NCBI GenBank assembly: GCA_963924555.1
Contig: OZ004583.1
Span: 558,001 to 622,000, forward strand
DNA from: Crambe crambe
Lineage: Eukaryota > Porifera > Demospongiae > Poecilosclerida > Crambeidae
Length of the DNA: 64,000 nt
Direction: 5' to 3'
The stretch's first letter is position 1. Every line of letters begins with the position of its first letter. The position numbers and the translations under genes are program-made. The notes beneath the pieces are model-generated. The model was not told where the DNA came from and did not search any database. It saw only the letters and a list, made by a program, of their open reading frames with translations. This document shows, piece by piece, positions 35,019-58,700 of the stretch.

Positions 35019-35510
35019 ATTGATGCGCAGTTCCTTACTCACATACACACTTTCGTGAAGTTTTTTACTCACACTTCTCACACACACACTTGACGTGAAG
35101 TTCTTACACACATTTCTTTACTCACACACACTTGTCATGAAGTTCTTTACTCTTTTCGCGAAGTTCTTTACTCACACACACACTTGTCGTGAAGTTCCTT
35201 ACTCATACACTTTTCGCGAAGTTTTTTATTCACACACTTGTCGCAAAGTTCTTTACTCACACACACACTTGTCATGAAGTTCTTTACTCACACACTTTGC
35301 GAAGTTCATACACACTTGTCACGAAGTTCATCACACACACTTGTCATGCAGTTCTTATACACACACGCGCACACACACACAACTTGTGGTGCAGTTCTTT
35401 ACAGTTCTTTACTCACACAATTGTCACAAAGTTCTTTACTCATATACACACTTATGGCGCAGCACACACACACACTTGTGGTACAGTTCTTTGCTCACAC
35501 ACTCATCGAA
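34960..35510. repeat. Degenerate (CA)-rich tandem region
   Basis: (CT)n then (CA)n, followed by about fifteen imperfect units such as CACTTGTCGTGAAGTTCTTTACTCACA. These look like expansion from a microsatellite seed. Confidence 0.85.
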
Positions 35511-35581
35511 TATTGCACACTTCCACTTGCATAATCGTCTGAAGATTCTCTCAGTTCACTGTGCAGATCCCACTCATATTC

Positions 35582-35633
35582 TAGTCTGGAGTCACGGTGA
35601 CCCTGTACCCAAGGTTGCTATGACGCCAGACTA
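35582..35633. mobile_element. Miniature TAGTCTGG inverted-repeat element
   Basis: 52 bp with termini TAGTCTGGAGTCA and TGACGCCAGACTA, sharing the first 8 bases with the Mutator-like MITE at 27816. No target duplication was seen. Confidence 0.5.
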
Positions 35634-35879
35634 GTCCCACTCAAACACTCATCATCCACCATTCAGTTCCACTACATCCATACAAACCAATGCTCATTAA
35701 TAGTACAACTCACATAACAACCAGTGCCAGTTCTCAACCTTATTATGCCATGCAACTATAACCGATGCTCTCTAATATGACCAAGCAATTGGAACTAGTG
35801 CCAGTTCCCAACCTACCTACTCCATGACCGATGCTTTTGCACTGATAATACATATTTCATGAGTCTTGTATGAAGAAGT

Positions 35880-36360
35880 ATATATAGCTAGCCACCTAAT
35901 GCTCAATGCTAGGCTCACTAGCTAGTGATATCATATAGGCTCATACACTAGCTATATCATGATATAGGCTCGTACTATAGTAGCCATTATATAACATTAT
36001 AGCTAGTATATCTAACATACGCTCATACTAGCTATATCATAATAGGCTCATACTATAAACTACATCATATAGGCTCATACTAGCTAGCTCATATATCATA
36101 ATTAAGGCTCATGCCATAATAGCTATCATGATAATTATCAGCATATAAAATGGGCTATATCATATAGGCTCATATAGCTATAACATGTAGGCTCATACTA
36201 GCTATAACATGTAGGCTCATACTAGCTATAACATGTAGGCTCATGTAGCTATAACATGTAGGCTCATACTAGCTATAACATGTAGGCTCATGTAGCTATA
36301 ACATGTAGGCTCATACTAGCTATAACATGTAGGCTGCTCATAGCTAGCCAACATATGCTC
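35880..36360. repeat. ~24-bp tandem repeat
   Basis: Variants of AGCTATAACATGTAGGCTCATACT repeat many times, cleanest at 36165-36345. A short (AAGT)n run lies near 36585-36640. Confidence 0.85.
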
Positions 36361-37014
36361 AATCAATGGCTCAATTCACCATAAAATGCTAACTATCTAA
36401 CCGTACACCTAGCTACTCAGTAGAACTCACCAATTCTCCCGGTTGAGAGCCTGAAACTGTAAATGAATACATAATGGCTATATGTAGGTTAGCTACACCA
36501 ATAATTACAACTAACCTTTCAGAAGCACGTGTAACATCGCATAGCATGTATAGTATACCCCACCCCAAACAACAGTTAAGTAGCTAAGTAAGTTAATAAG
36601 TAAGTAAGTAAGTAAATAAGTAAGTAAGTAAGTAACTAAAATAGCTACAAGCTAGATAGCCACTAACTTTAGCTAGGTACTTCAGGAGAAGAAGGACAGA
36701 AGGGGAGAAGCTTGTAGGTAGACGTATTAAGTTTCAGCACGAAGTTTGTCGTTCGGGTTAGATTATGTAGTTCTGAATGTCCAGGCTGGTCTACTTAGTT
36801 TGAATTTCCCGCTCTTTCTTAGGCCACGTGCATATTATGATAATTATGTGAATGGTTATGCGCATGCGCATAGCATCAAGCATCCTCCCAAGTATTAATT
36901 TTTCTAACAATAGTTATTAAAGTCTAAGAATTCTGACTGTGTGAACACTGCCTTGCTATTAAATAAAATATGTCTTGCTAATAAATAAGTGTTTGAAAAT
37001 TATCCCTTCTTGGC

Positions 37015-37190
37015 CACTGTAATTCCCCACAGCCATCTGTTTTCTTTTCTCCCATATGAAGGACCTACCTGTAAGAAAGGTGACCGGTGCATCCATGCTA
37101 ACAGCGAAGCAGAACTTGCAGCACATGGAAAGAAGAGTTCTTTTGCAGCATGAAGTGGATGACAGCATTCAAATTGGGAAATAACTTACA
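37015..37190 (+). pseudogene. Decayed CCCH zinc-finger fragment
   Basis: Matches the exon 2 start of the CCCH gene (27074 onward): GPTCKKGDRCIHANSEAEL against RPTCRKGDRCIRAHSEAEL. Homology also covers the intron before that exon (TTCCCCACA, CCATCTGTTTTCTTTTC), so it is a genomic duplicate and not a retrocopy. The finger His is lost (HAN), most of fingers 2 and 3 is deleted, and sequence resumes near TTGGGAAATAA. Confidence 0.85.
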
Positions 37191-37701
37191 GTAAATTGGT
37201 AGTGCATTAGTATTTCCTTCATGATGTGAAGAGCTAGGGTAGCTAGTAGCTAAAAGAAATACTCACCAGATTTATTCTTTGATCTCACCAAGACTTACTA
37301 ACTGGTTTGAATAATACTGAATATCATACTACATTTAATTTATATTTAAACATAGTCATAGAAAGGAAAAAAAAGCTGTACAACAAGAATACGAATACAG
37401 TAACAAAGATTACACTATGCATAGTAATAATACGGTCGTCTTATGTGATATAAAAATCATTACAAGTTTGTTGTAATTATTGTTCTGATAGTAAAATTTA
37501 GCTATAAGTTTAAAATTTTTAACGGATTTTTTTTTTTGTAGATTAATATGGGATGAACAATAAAAAGAATAATTTTTCTACTATGTCAAAACAAAACAAA
37601 TAATGCATGGATATAGGATGGCAGGTGTGGTTCATAACTTGGTAATGGTCATCAATGAAATAAACTCGTGAATACTGACCTATATGTTGTAATAAGTGTT
37701 C

Positions 37702-48783
<11,082 letters not shown>

Positions 48784-51303
48784 GTTAGCACGAGAACTCA
48801 AAGATGCCTTAAATGGCTACAATCAGTGCCCAGTCCTGTGTGAAAAAATGAAGGAACTTTTGCTAATTATACTTCAGACTACACTCATACTAGCTAACTA
48901 GCATGACAATAAGCTTGCTAGCTGAACTAGTTCATGTATCTTACAAACTACATCTTAAGAGCACACTTCTCTATACAGTATACTTAGTCTGACTTTAATA
49001 GTAAAGTCACTGAAGTCAGACCAGCTGTGTTACTACCCAGCTGAAATGAGGGCAATAAATGTAATAAATCTCACCTCTGCGGTTTCCTCAAGTCACTGTG
49101 GTATTGCACACAGGTGGACTCTTCTATGTAAGGGACGTACTGGCTTTTTGTTCACCGAAAACCTGTGTTCGTTCAATCAATAGATTAGAACAATAGCTAG
49201 ATATTAAAACTGCTCGATTCTCCTTTAGAGATCTGTCTAGCTGCCTACCGTCTTTACTTTGTAGCGATCGATTCTTGAAAAATACTTCGCACTTGCCTTA
49301 AGCGTCTTATGCTCTGAGCTATTTCAAACCAATCAAGCATATTCATTCCAAGCATTCTTTGTGCGGTTGCTATTGGACACATTTGCACTAAATGTCCAAC
49401 TACTGCGCATGTGTAAATCTAATCTCCTTGATCTTTGACCTTTGAACCTTATGACCTTTTTAATTTTGCGCAAAGTGCGCGAAAATAACAATGTGTCAAA
49501 ATTGCAAGCGGATGTCTAGTCTATAATAATCCTTCCCGTACGTACCGTCCTGTTAGTGTCACAAACAAAAAAGCAAGGATGAGTTAGTACTGACTTATAG
49601 CTCCCGCACATCTGCTCATCTTCGTCTGATATTGACAACTGCAGTCGACAACTGCATAAAAGTTGAGAAGAAAAAAATAGCTAACAGCAAAAGGTAATAT
49701 ATAAACTAAATTTATTGCTGGAGTTTAGTGAGCTAGCTGAAGCTATGAATAAGATTTTCTGTAGCTAGACATGTATCCTTTTTGCAGTTTCATTACTTTC
49801 CAATTTGTACTTCAAGTTTTGTGGATATTTTCTTGAAATCCATTAACAAGTTTTTTGGTGCAGTCAAGCATAAAGAACTGTTCGGTATTAAATTTCCCTC
49901 GCAAGTTGCAGACTGACTAGTTAGTTAGACAATTGGCAGTTATTGTTAATGCTATTGTAGTGTGGCAGAGTTCTTTTGAGTCCTGTGAAAAGGGAGGGCT
50001 TGCAGCAACCACTGTATGTATGAAATACTATGGACAGGAATGTCTGCTGCTGTAAAGAGGTGGACTTTTAGACACTTAGATGTTGTTAGTTGTCATCATG
50101 AGGTGCAATTGTTGTTGCTTTTTTTTTTTTGGGGGGGGGGGGGGTAGTAATATATATTTATTTTAAAAAAACCATAATTACAAGTGATTCAATTCTGGGG
50201 TGTATATACTGCTGATATACTTATTATGCTAGCATAATGGTACAGTGTTAGTTGATAAGTGTCCTATGATTCTGAAGGTCTGTTAATTTTGCTACAAAAA
50301 ATAATAATAATATCCTATTGATTAGATTTGTCCCTCCACAAATCCACTTATGAATATTAATAGATTAGCTGAGGTCAGATAACAGCTGGATAATTTAATT
50401 TTCTGCAAGACCATTTAGTACCTGGAGGGGAGAGAGAGCCATCATTGGCTTTAAAAGTGTGGGTGGCTTGTTGCCACTGGTATTGGGATTCTGTTGTCAA
50501 TGTATATGTGACACAAGGAGCAGATGTATACAGCCTTGGAGGGACATCACATGCTCTTCAGGTGCCACCTCAAAACTATTAGCAAAAACCTTGATGTTTT
50601 AAGAAGCCATACTGTTAGTTGATTCAGCCACCTGTATTATTAGTATTCTGAAGAAGTGTTAATAAAAATAATTACATTTTTCTATGTATCTTTGCACAAA
50701 ATTTTGTATAGCTAACTTTGTGAAAGATTATGAAGTCAGTCCAACCAGTGAAGTCAGTCTAACCTGTGTCCTCTTTTGGTAAAACTGACTCTCACCAGTC
50801 TATTGTGTGCATAATAGGATGTGGTAGCGTTATCAGTGTGTAGAAAATTAAACTTAACTAGCTGTCGAATTCATTTTTTTTTTGTAGCCCACGGTCACCC
50901 TAACCGATTGGAGACAGTTTTCTATAAACGATGGAGACGGCTTTCTATAAAAAGCCAATCTCTGTGTTGTTTTAAACCGATCAGTTGTGTAAATGCTGAC
51001 TGGTACACATAATTTGTGCATGTTTGGTTTCACTAAAATGTTTTCATAACTGAAGTACTAATATTTATATAACCTGTGGTATGAGCATCTGTATAATGAT
51101 TGCTTGGATGCTGTATAGTTGCATATGATAAGGTTTGAAGTATACAGTCCCAAACTAGATATGAATCGACTGTGCATAAACACTGATGGTTTATAGTTTA
51201 TGCAAGTTAATGAATGTCACGTTTTGTCATCTTTCTCCATAGGAATTGAATAAGGTCAAAGTGCGCCACAGGAAAAGGAACTTGAAAGTATAGAGCAAGC
51301 GAC
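48784..51303. promoter_or_regulatory. Divergent MAGI/SH3-protein upstream region
   Basis: 2.5 kb between start codons. A minus-strand donor (CGCAGAG then GTGAGA) near 49075 suggests a MAGI 5' UTR exon starting around 49100-49300. On the plus strand, a donor (AAAAG then GTAATA) near 49693 and the acceptor CTCCATAG at 51242 suggest a 5' UTR intron for the SH3 gene. The shared promoter is thus probably at about 49300-49650. A T-then-G homopolymer lies at ~50118-50144. No coding exon was seen. Confidence 0.5.
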
Positions 51304-54300
51304 ATGCCGTGGTTCTGCTATGGTTCTTCGAGGAAGCGTTCCAACAAAACTCGAGTTGTGGGGATGGGAAGACAGGATAATATTCTGAGTAATGGACACC
51401 AAACGTTATTCGTCATTGTCCAAGACTACATTTCATCAGCAGGAGATGAGTTGAGTGTTCAGAGAGGGCAAATAGTTGAGGTGATGAACACAAAAAGAGA
51501 CAGAGTCTACGTGAGGAACATGAATTCTGGAAGTGGGTATGTACCAAAGGCTCTCTGTTTGGAGCTGCACAAAATAAGAGGCAACTTCAATAACACTTCA
51601 ACAGATCAATCAACCAATCCAATACCTTGCTCAATAAACGTTGGCACTCTCCAGAGATCTGGCTCCTCTGTGAATTCAGTCGAGGTTCATCAGGTGAACG
51701 GTTCGCCTCCTACTGTGGGCGTGATCAGTAATGATGGTCCAAATCCTCTAGAAGAAAGGGCTGTCACTCCCACCAGTTCATCCTCACAGGCCATTTATGA
51801 AGTACCACGAACTCCCACCACTTGTAGTAACTGTAATCAGAACGTAGTGCCGGTCCCACCGCCGGCATCTCAAGCACAAGTCGAGAACAGAGCACCGACG
51901 CAGCAGAGACCTCCCTCTCTCCCTCCTAGATCATTAAACCTCTCCAGTCCAGTTAATACTCAGAGAGATTTTGCCCACACTCCAGGCTTGAGTAACCACC
52001 ACCAGCAGTATCATAATCAGCTTACAGGTTCAAACCATTTCCCTGCCACCACACCAGGTTCCTCCCGTGCCCCTCCTAATTCAAACCGTCTCCCGTTGGC
52101 CCCCACGCCAAGTCCCAATTGCCCCCCAAATTTCCCACCCTCGCGTACCCCTGGGTCATCCCAAACTCCAACAATGTCTTCTCGTCCCTTGATGCCCCCT
52201 CATCTTGCTCAGAGAGGGGGACACGGTGCACGTTCCTCTCCGACATCCTCTTCCTTTACACGGCGTTCCAGTTTACCCACACATGCCTTGGCTGCCATTC
52301 GTCCAGCAAATATCGGATTTTCCCAACCCTCTACTCGGACCGATTTCTCTCCCACGGCAGTAGCCAACACACCAGGTTCAGCCGGGATCCCTTCTCTGGC
52401 CCCATCCCCCCTTTCCGCTAGAGTGGTCCCCACCCCAGGGTCCCCAGGCACACCCCCAAGTTTTGCCACAACCCCCGGGTGTGCTCCTAGATTCATAGGG
52501 CGAGTAGCAACACCGGGATCTGTAGATGCAGCGAACATGTCAAGGTGGCCTGGAGCAGCCACACCAGAAACCACACCTCCATACGGACACAGGTCGTCAA
52601 TCAGGTCACGCCAAGTTCAAAGACGCTCCACAGATTTTGCTCTACTTGATTCTGCTATAGCCGAGAACACTGCTGAGGAACGTATAATTCACCTTAAGAA
52701 CGTACCCAGACAACACTCAACGAGACAGAGTCAACCTTGTATATCAGTGGCTGGTCTCCAGGGGTCACCACACCGTCCAAAGAGGCTCTCAGTGAGGAGA
52801 AGTCTATCCATGCAAGAACGCACAAATATGCGTATTAGGAGTCCAAATATCAATGCTGCTCCTTCACCAGTCAGACAGGTTTCTATCCATCGAGCACCTT
52901 CATACCAAGAAGCAGTTATGACAGAAGACGAGAGGGTTTTTGGAGTTGCTGCTGGTATCAGACCATCAGAATTGGCAAGAACTACTACAAGTACTAACCA
53001 AGGTCACAGAGCTGCAGGTTTCAGGAGGGGCTCTGGTCGTTTGGATAGCACCCAAAGTGACCCGGCTGATTCTGACGATGTGTTCCTTCCTGACATCAAG
53101 AAGCCAACTGGGATATTTCGTTGTATACGTGCTTACCAGCCAAAGTTCAAAGGTGAGATTGGTGCCCAGGAGGACGAGCTTGTGATTGTGTTGGATTATG
53201 GCCGTGGGGAGTGGGCATGGGTTATCTCGTCCACCAATGCCGAAGGTCTCATTCCGAAGTCTGTTTTGACTCGATATAATCATTCCAAATCACATTCCGG
53301 TTCCAGAATGAGAGAACAAGCTACAGGGAATGGAAATAATAATGGAACAGATGTGGCAACACAGACTGAACTGGCATATGTCCCACTGGCTCAAGACAGC
53401 AGTGCTTCATGTAGTGGCACCAACACCCTAAGTGGTGAGAGTGGAGCAAGCATACCGATCATTAACGCCAGCTCGCCTTTAGCCACAGTGGTCTGCTCAA
53501 GGAGAAAGAAAAGTAACTCTGAAGGAGCACCTGTTTCTAATCCAGCTGTTCTTGAACCTCCTAAGGAGTGGTTCGATACTATAGACTCCATTGACGACAG
53601 AGCTAGAGTTCGGCCTTCAGCTGGTTCTGTCGCAGACCACAATACCACCTCTTCACTACGTAATGAACAGCATGAGGATTCCTCTGTGGGTTTAAGTCGT
53701 ACTTTCTCCTCACCTCCAGCACCTAGTGCTGGTTCTCCTGCATCCAGCCATGCCCCTTTGTCATCTAACAAGGAACATGGAGAAGCTTCTGCGATTATAA
53801 AGACGAGAAGTGACACTACCCCTACAGTGAGAAGCAAGAGTACTAACTCTAAACAAAGCCCACCTGTCGTCATCAGGAAGAAGAAGAGGTCAGGTCAGCC
53901 CAGCTCCTTGTCAGCCATAGAAGGTGGGGCTGTGCTGGTGACGTCGGGAACAATGCATTATCATGATCGTATATCTGGTCTTGGATCGGTCAGTTTCGAT
54001 AACAGATCCAATGGTCCTTCGTCATCTCCTAAACCTCAACATCGCTCTCGTAAAAACCCAAGCACACTTCTGACAGTTGTGAAGGACTACACCCCTCCTT
54101 CCACTGCTAAAAACTGTCTCCCCCTCAAGAAGGGTGAAGTCCTCCACTCCCAACCTCATATGCACTACCCCAAAGGATGGATGTGGGTGTGGCATGCAAA
54201 TAGGAGGAGTTTCGGCTATATCCCCAAGAGCTACGTGGCATACACCTACGACGGTCCTCAAAAGAGAGAAAGGCAAGGAACAGACACCCAAGAAGCTGCA

Positions 54301-54306
54301 GTATAG
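51304..54306 (+). CDS. Triple-SH3 scaffold-like protein with long disordered linkers
   Basis: A single open frame of 1000 aa, intronless in its coding part. SH3-1 is at ~34-88 (LFVIVQDYISSAGDELSVQ, GYVPKALC). SH3-2 is at ~604-660 (FRCIRAYQPKFKGEIGAQED, GEWAWV, GLIPKSVL). SH3-3 is at ~921-985 (LLTVVKDYTPPS, WMWVWH, FGYIPKSYV). The long linker ~95-600 is Pro/Ser/Thr-rich with PPSLPPRSL, and TPG/PGS motifs are repeated many times. It also has Arg-rich basic patches that could be 14-3-3 or kinase sites. MPWFCYG at the N-terminus holds one Cys that might be acylated. There is no catalytic domain, so an adaptor role is inferred. I know no vertebrate protein with this exact arrangement. It is transcribed divergently from MAGI, another scaffold gene. 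Confidence 0.87.
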   Translation: MPWFCYGSSRKRSNKTRVVGMGRQDNILSNGHQTLFVIVQDYISSAGDELSVQRGQIVEVMNTKRDRVYVRNMNSGSGYVPKALCLELHKIRGNFNNTSTDQSTNPIPCSINVGTLQRSGSSVNSVEVHQVNGSPPTVGVISNDGPNPLEERAVTPTSSSSQAIYEVPRTPTTCSNCNQNVVPVPPPASQAQVENRAPTQQRPPSLPPRSLNLSSPVNTQRDFAHTPGLSNHHQQYHNQLTGSNHFPATTPGSSRAPPNSNRLPLAPTPSPNCPPNFPPSRTPGSSQTPTMSSRPLMPPHLAQRGGHGARSSPTSSSFTRRSSLPTHALAAIRPANIGFSQPSTRTDFSPTAVANTPGSAGIPSLAPSPLSARVVPTPGSPGTPPSFATTPGCAPRFIGRVATPGSVDAANMSRWPGAATPETTPPYGHRSSIRSRQVQRRSTDFALLDSAIAENTAEERIIHLKNVPRQHSTRQSQPCISVAGLQGSPHRPKRLSVRRSLSMQERTNMRIRSPNINAAPSPVRQVSIHRAPSYQEAVMTEDERVFGVAAGIRPSELARTTTSTNQGHRAAGFRRGSGRLDSTQSDPADSDDVFLPDIKKPTGIFRCIRAYQPKFKGEIGAQEDELVIVLDYGRGEWAWVISSTNAEGLIPKSVLTRYNHSKSHSGSRMREQATGNGNNNGTDVATQTELAYVPLAQDSSASCSGTNTLSGESGASIPIINASSPLATVVCSRRKKSNSEGAPVSNPAVLEPPKEWFDTIDSIDDRARVRPSAGSVADHNTTSSLRNEQHEDSSVGLSRTFSSPPAPSAGSPASSHAPLSSNKEHGEASAIIKTRSDTTPTVRSKSTNSKQSPPVVIRKKKRSGQPSSLSAIEGGAVLVTSGTMHYHDRISGLGSVSFDNRSNGPSSSPKPQHRSRKNPSTLLTVVKDYTPPSTAKNCLPLKKGEVLHSQPHMHYPKGWMWVWHANRRSFGYIPKSYVAYTYDGPQKRERQGTDTQEAAV

Positions 54307-55761
54307 CTTAAACAGGTTAGTATTGTATCGTATAAAGTTCTTCTGTCTGTACTGTACAGCTATCCCTCTATATTTAATCACTATCTTTTTAATACTATTG
54401 GACCTTAGATGTTAATCTTTCTTTTTTTCTATAAACCTCATGTACTGTTGTTTTTTTGTTGGTTTTTTTGTAATGCTAACGTCATTTTTTTTTTCTATCC
54501 CATACTATGTATTGTACCATAGTTGTTAAACAACTTTTCCTCTTCATTAGTATTATTATACTTATTGTATTTTGTGTAAAACCCATTCAGTGAAAGTATT
54601 GACTTTTTGATACATTTCCCTAATAACAAACCAGTGACCTTTTAAACTTCTTTCAATAACAACACAAATCTTGTAGTATACTGGGTCCCAATGATACTTT
54701 ACAATAAGCTTCTCTGCTTCACCTCACATTCTCAATGGTCCATGACATCCCATCATTCTTCCCTTGGGAGGTTTCTTGTCATAAGAAGTCACTAACAGTA
54801 GCTTCAACAGAAGTACATGTAATAGGACTTCAAGTCTGTATTGCTATAGATCTTGGCATTTCTTAGAAATGATACTCTATAGGAGGAAGTTGGTATTGCA
54901 CACAGTACTGTGTGTGGTATTGAGGGGTTCACTATGTCCTGAATAGAGTTTTTCCCACTATAGCTATGTTATACAAATGGTGGAATTCACTAATTTATTT
55001 ACTCTAATAGTAAGATAAGAGGATTCCCACATATGGGTAGATAAGTGGCCGATAACTGGGCCACTCAAGAGAGATTCTAAGTAAACAACTTCTAGACAAT
55101 CTAGCACCTGGAGGGGAAATGGTGGGAAAAAAAAATTCCACTATAGATGCACAATTCACTGCAAGAGCTTTACAACAAAAACTAGTCTGCAGGCTAAGGT
55201 CTAATGTAAACAGTGTAATATGATACACATGCAGAGGTAAACTGACTCAATGGATCAATGTAACCACTCAATGAAATGAAAAAAAGTACCATCACCATCA
55301 TGGTGAGTTTGAGAGATCAATCATAATATTATTGTTGCAAAATAAATACAGTTCAGGCCCACCTTTTAATAATGTTAATAATGTATTGTTACCATTAAAG
55401 ATAATAGATTAGCTGATTGTATAAGCCTTACAATGGGTGACTTAACTTGGCTAATGGTCCTGCAACAGTGGGAGTGTGGGCCACCCTACTATACAACAGT
55501 GAGAGTGTGGGTGGCTGTAGAGATGCTATACTTAGAGCCATCTGGTTGGAAGGTGACCACACAATTGGACTCTTAGACCAAACCAATTTTACACAGGTTA
55601 GCTTACAGGTTAGCCCATCAGTTCAAAGGTGCTGCAAACCACTGGAAAACATTAAGAGATGAAATTAAATACTATTTTAGTTGGATACCTAGGAAAAACA
55701 AAGTAATTGTTATCAAAAAGTTTGGGACTACAAAAATAAATTTGAGTATGATGTGGTTTAT
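54307..55761. other. Convergent 3' flanks, no gene seen
   Basis: AT-rich with several poly(T) runs just after the SH3 gene, likely its 3' UTR. Small open frames here lack splice context or family resemblance. Confidence 0.6.
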
Positions 55762-58700
55762 TTATGCCAGTGTTTGTTCTAAGGTTTGCTGCACTGTCTG
55801 GCTAGCTTGGAGTATTGAAGGTGGCAGTGGTGGTGGTGGTGGAGGAGGTGCTGGGGGAACTGGTGCTGGCTCGGTGCTGCTCATGGGCTGGGAAGTAGTG
55901 TTGATCTCTTGAGAGAGTGGCTCAATTGGTCGAATGTAGAGAGGGTTGTGTGTGTGATAGAATTGCCTATAGTGGAGAAAAGAATTCAACAGTTATGTAT
56001 TTTCCCCAGGAAGTGAATGCATAGTGAATGGAGGAAGAAGAGTCAAAGATCATAGACTTCAGCATGAACCATCAAAGGGAGGGAAAGTCATAGTGGAATT
56101 TTTGGATTGAGGGGGTACAGAGGTGAGGGGGTACAGAGGTGAGTGCATCTAGAATCATTATGCTTTCCATGCAGGAAATCTGCTCACATGTCACCTTTCA
56201 AATCTTCTATGTCACTACATTGGTATCAACTCAGCTAGTGTTATAAGTTCAAGTAGTAGCACAAAAAATAAGTTGCTTTATCCAATGAATATTCAGTGAA
56301 AATGAAGTAGTTGGGAAATATAAACCACAGGATAAACGAACTCTATTTTCATTGAATATAGATGAACTTCCAAACCCCCACCTAACTCAACATTGCGGTG
56401 ACTGGTAATCATAGGGGAAGCTATTGGATATAGCTAGAACCCCACCTAGCCTAACATTGTGGTGGCAACTAGCTATATTGACAGAGTGCACTGACTAGTT
56501 GGTGTAGAGACCACAGGTACTACTAGGTTATACTGTTATGCTGTTGGTGAATCTCATTGGTCAGTGTTGTATCAACCGTGCAGTGAACAAACAGTATATA
56601 TTGCTTGCAGAATGATTTCCATAAACTCTAATAAATCACATTCTTCAATTGGAAGCAATAACATGTTATGTTTGTCTGCCTCAACAGCTGTAATACTCAT
56701 AAAAGATTGTTGGGAGACAACTAAAATATCTGTGATGATTTAGAAAGGTGTCTATCTGAGCAGCTGTGGTAACTTTCATATGAAAGAGCTTTGGGAGTGA
56801 GATGCTTCTGAATAATAATAAGCTCTGCTGTGTGTGATGTAAACTCGATTTAGACACCTGTGTGCATGCTTATGAAAAGTTCAAGTCCTAGTGTCCAGAT
56901 AGTGAAGTCTAGTGAACTCTAATGAACTTGACAGCATTGATATTGACTTTTGAGCATATAATGTATCCCATCTACTCACACACATTCATAGTACTCAGAG
57001 ACTTATGTATTTTATCATCAACACTGATATATTGAAAATGAAGAGGTTTCAATCCGTGGTTTATGAATATGCAAACTCTCTAGTTAGCTTCTATTATTTA
57101 TCTAGATTCTGTTGAGTTTTCATGTACACAGCCTCACAGCAAATGAGCAAGGCTCCTACATATGTACTAGCTCTTATAAATATTGTGTTTTGGGTAGAAA
57201 GTTGAAGCGTTTCTGCGTAAACTCTGTATTGTTATTGTGGGCAGATTATATGAAATTGAAGTTAACCGGATGGTCATGAATATGCAATAACACAATAACA
57301 TTTTCTCAATGTCATTACTACTTGCTGTTGGTTTTTCTAAAGATGCACATCTCTTATCAATACAACTCTCCTCTGAAGACATGCCAAAGCTATCGACCAT
57401 AAACAATTTGGTTGGCAGAATCAATATAGACCAGCTGTGGGGCTCCCTTCAGTGATGGCGTAACGACATCCACCATTCACCCACCCGTCAAACCACTAAA
57501 AGCTTCCATATTGTGCATCACTAAGTTCCATACCCTGCACCACTAACTTCCTAACTCAAAAGGAACGTGGTCAATTAAGAACATGGACAACCTGAGGTAA
57601 AAGAATCTTGATTTTTCATCAGTTTTGACAATCTTTTAAGGATTTTAAAAGAGCATGAAAATTTACTACAATTTTTTTTTTAACTGTCCTTACTTGATAC
57701 AAGGTCACTATTATAAGAACTATAACTTACCGGCCATTTGGATACTTCATGTAAACAATAAACTGTAGCTAGTATGCTGTTTACTACTAACTAACAGGTA
57801 GCAGTTTAGCTGCAAGCAACAGATGGTATCACATTTTTATATAATAATAATACTGATGGGAAGTTGCCAAAAAATCACTCAATGAACGAGTCTGGTGTTA
57901 GATGACCTACAGTGACTTGTTCAGTGCAGGTCTGACCCTCTCCAATTTCCCAGCAGAAGAGTGGCTTCCTTGTTCAAAGTACACAGCCACTTAGACTTTT
58001 AGCCTCCCTCTGGAGTCCAGTTAACTAAAGATTCAAAGGCTTCAGCAGTAATTATGTTCTTGTCAGCAAAGTGGAAGCCAATTGGCAAATCAAACGATTT
58101 TAAGGCTTGTCATTTATTGCTGAAAAAATTATTCCTGTGAGATGACTACACAGAGATAGGTACGTATTGGCTAGTGGTTTAAAATTAAATTCCCATACTG
58201 CTACTAGAAAAAGGACATACTGTACCTGAAGGGTTCAGTGTGAAGAGTACTCTTCATGTTAGCTCTTCTATCTTCCAATGGGATCACATTTCCTGGTGTC
58301 CTGAGACTGTGGTTGCTATGGGGGCCAGGAATGTACCCACCCCTCTTCTTCTGTTTCCACAAAGAGAGAATACTAACTGCTGGGTCAGCATTTGGGTGTC
58401 GGACGATATCATAAGGGGGGATTTCCTCCAATTTTAAGCCGGGTTTCTTCAGTGTAAGTTTCTCAGGAGGATCCTTCAGTAGCCCCTGTAAGCAATCAAG
58501 CTTTGTGGCTGCCTTTTCACCTAACTCTGTGGTGAAGCCCCTCCTAAGGAGGAAAGAGAGAGGAGAAAAACTGAGACAAAGTACTATAATGCAATTGTGA
58601 CAGTTGAGGGTAGAAATCAAACTTTATTCACGCTTTCTACTTTTGAGTTCGAAAGGCAGAAAATTTTATTGTAAAGCATCAGTCATGACGAAAGTAAACT

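Noticed and set aside
36430-36455. Tiny minus-strand exon-like segment (ALNREN flanked by AG and GTGAGT)
   Set aside because: Only ~20 nt, and no partner exons were found within several kb.
55004-55228. 74-aa minus-strand frame between convergent genes
   Set aside because: No splice signals, family resemblance or codon pattern to support it.
57167-57424. 85-aa minus-strand frame in the last intron of the ciliary gene
   Set aside because: Isolated, AT-rich, not in phase with the flanking exons and without a recognisable domain.
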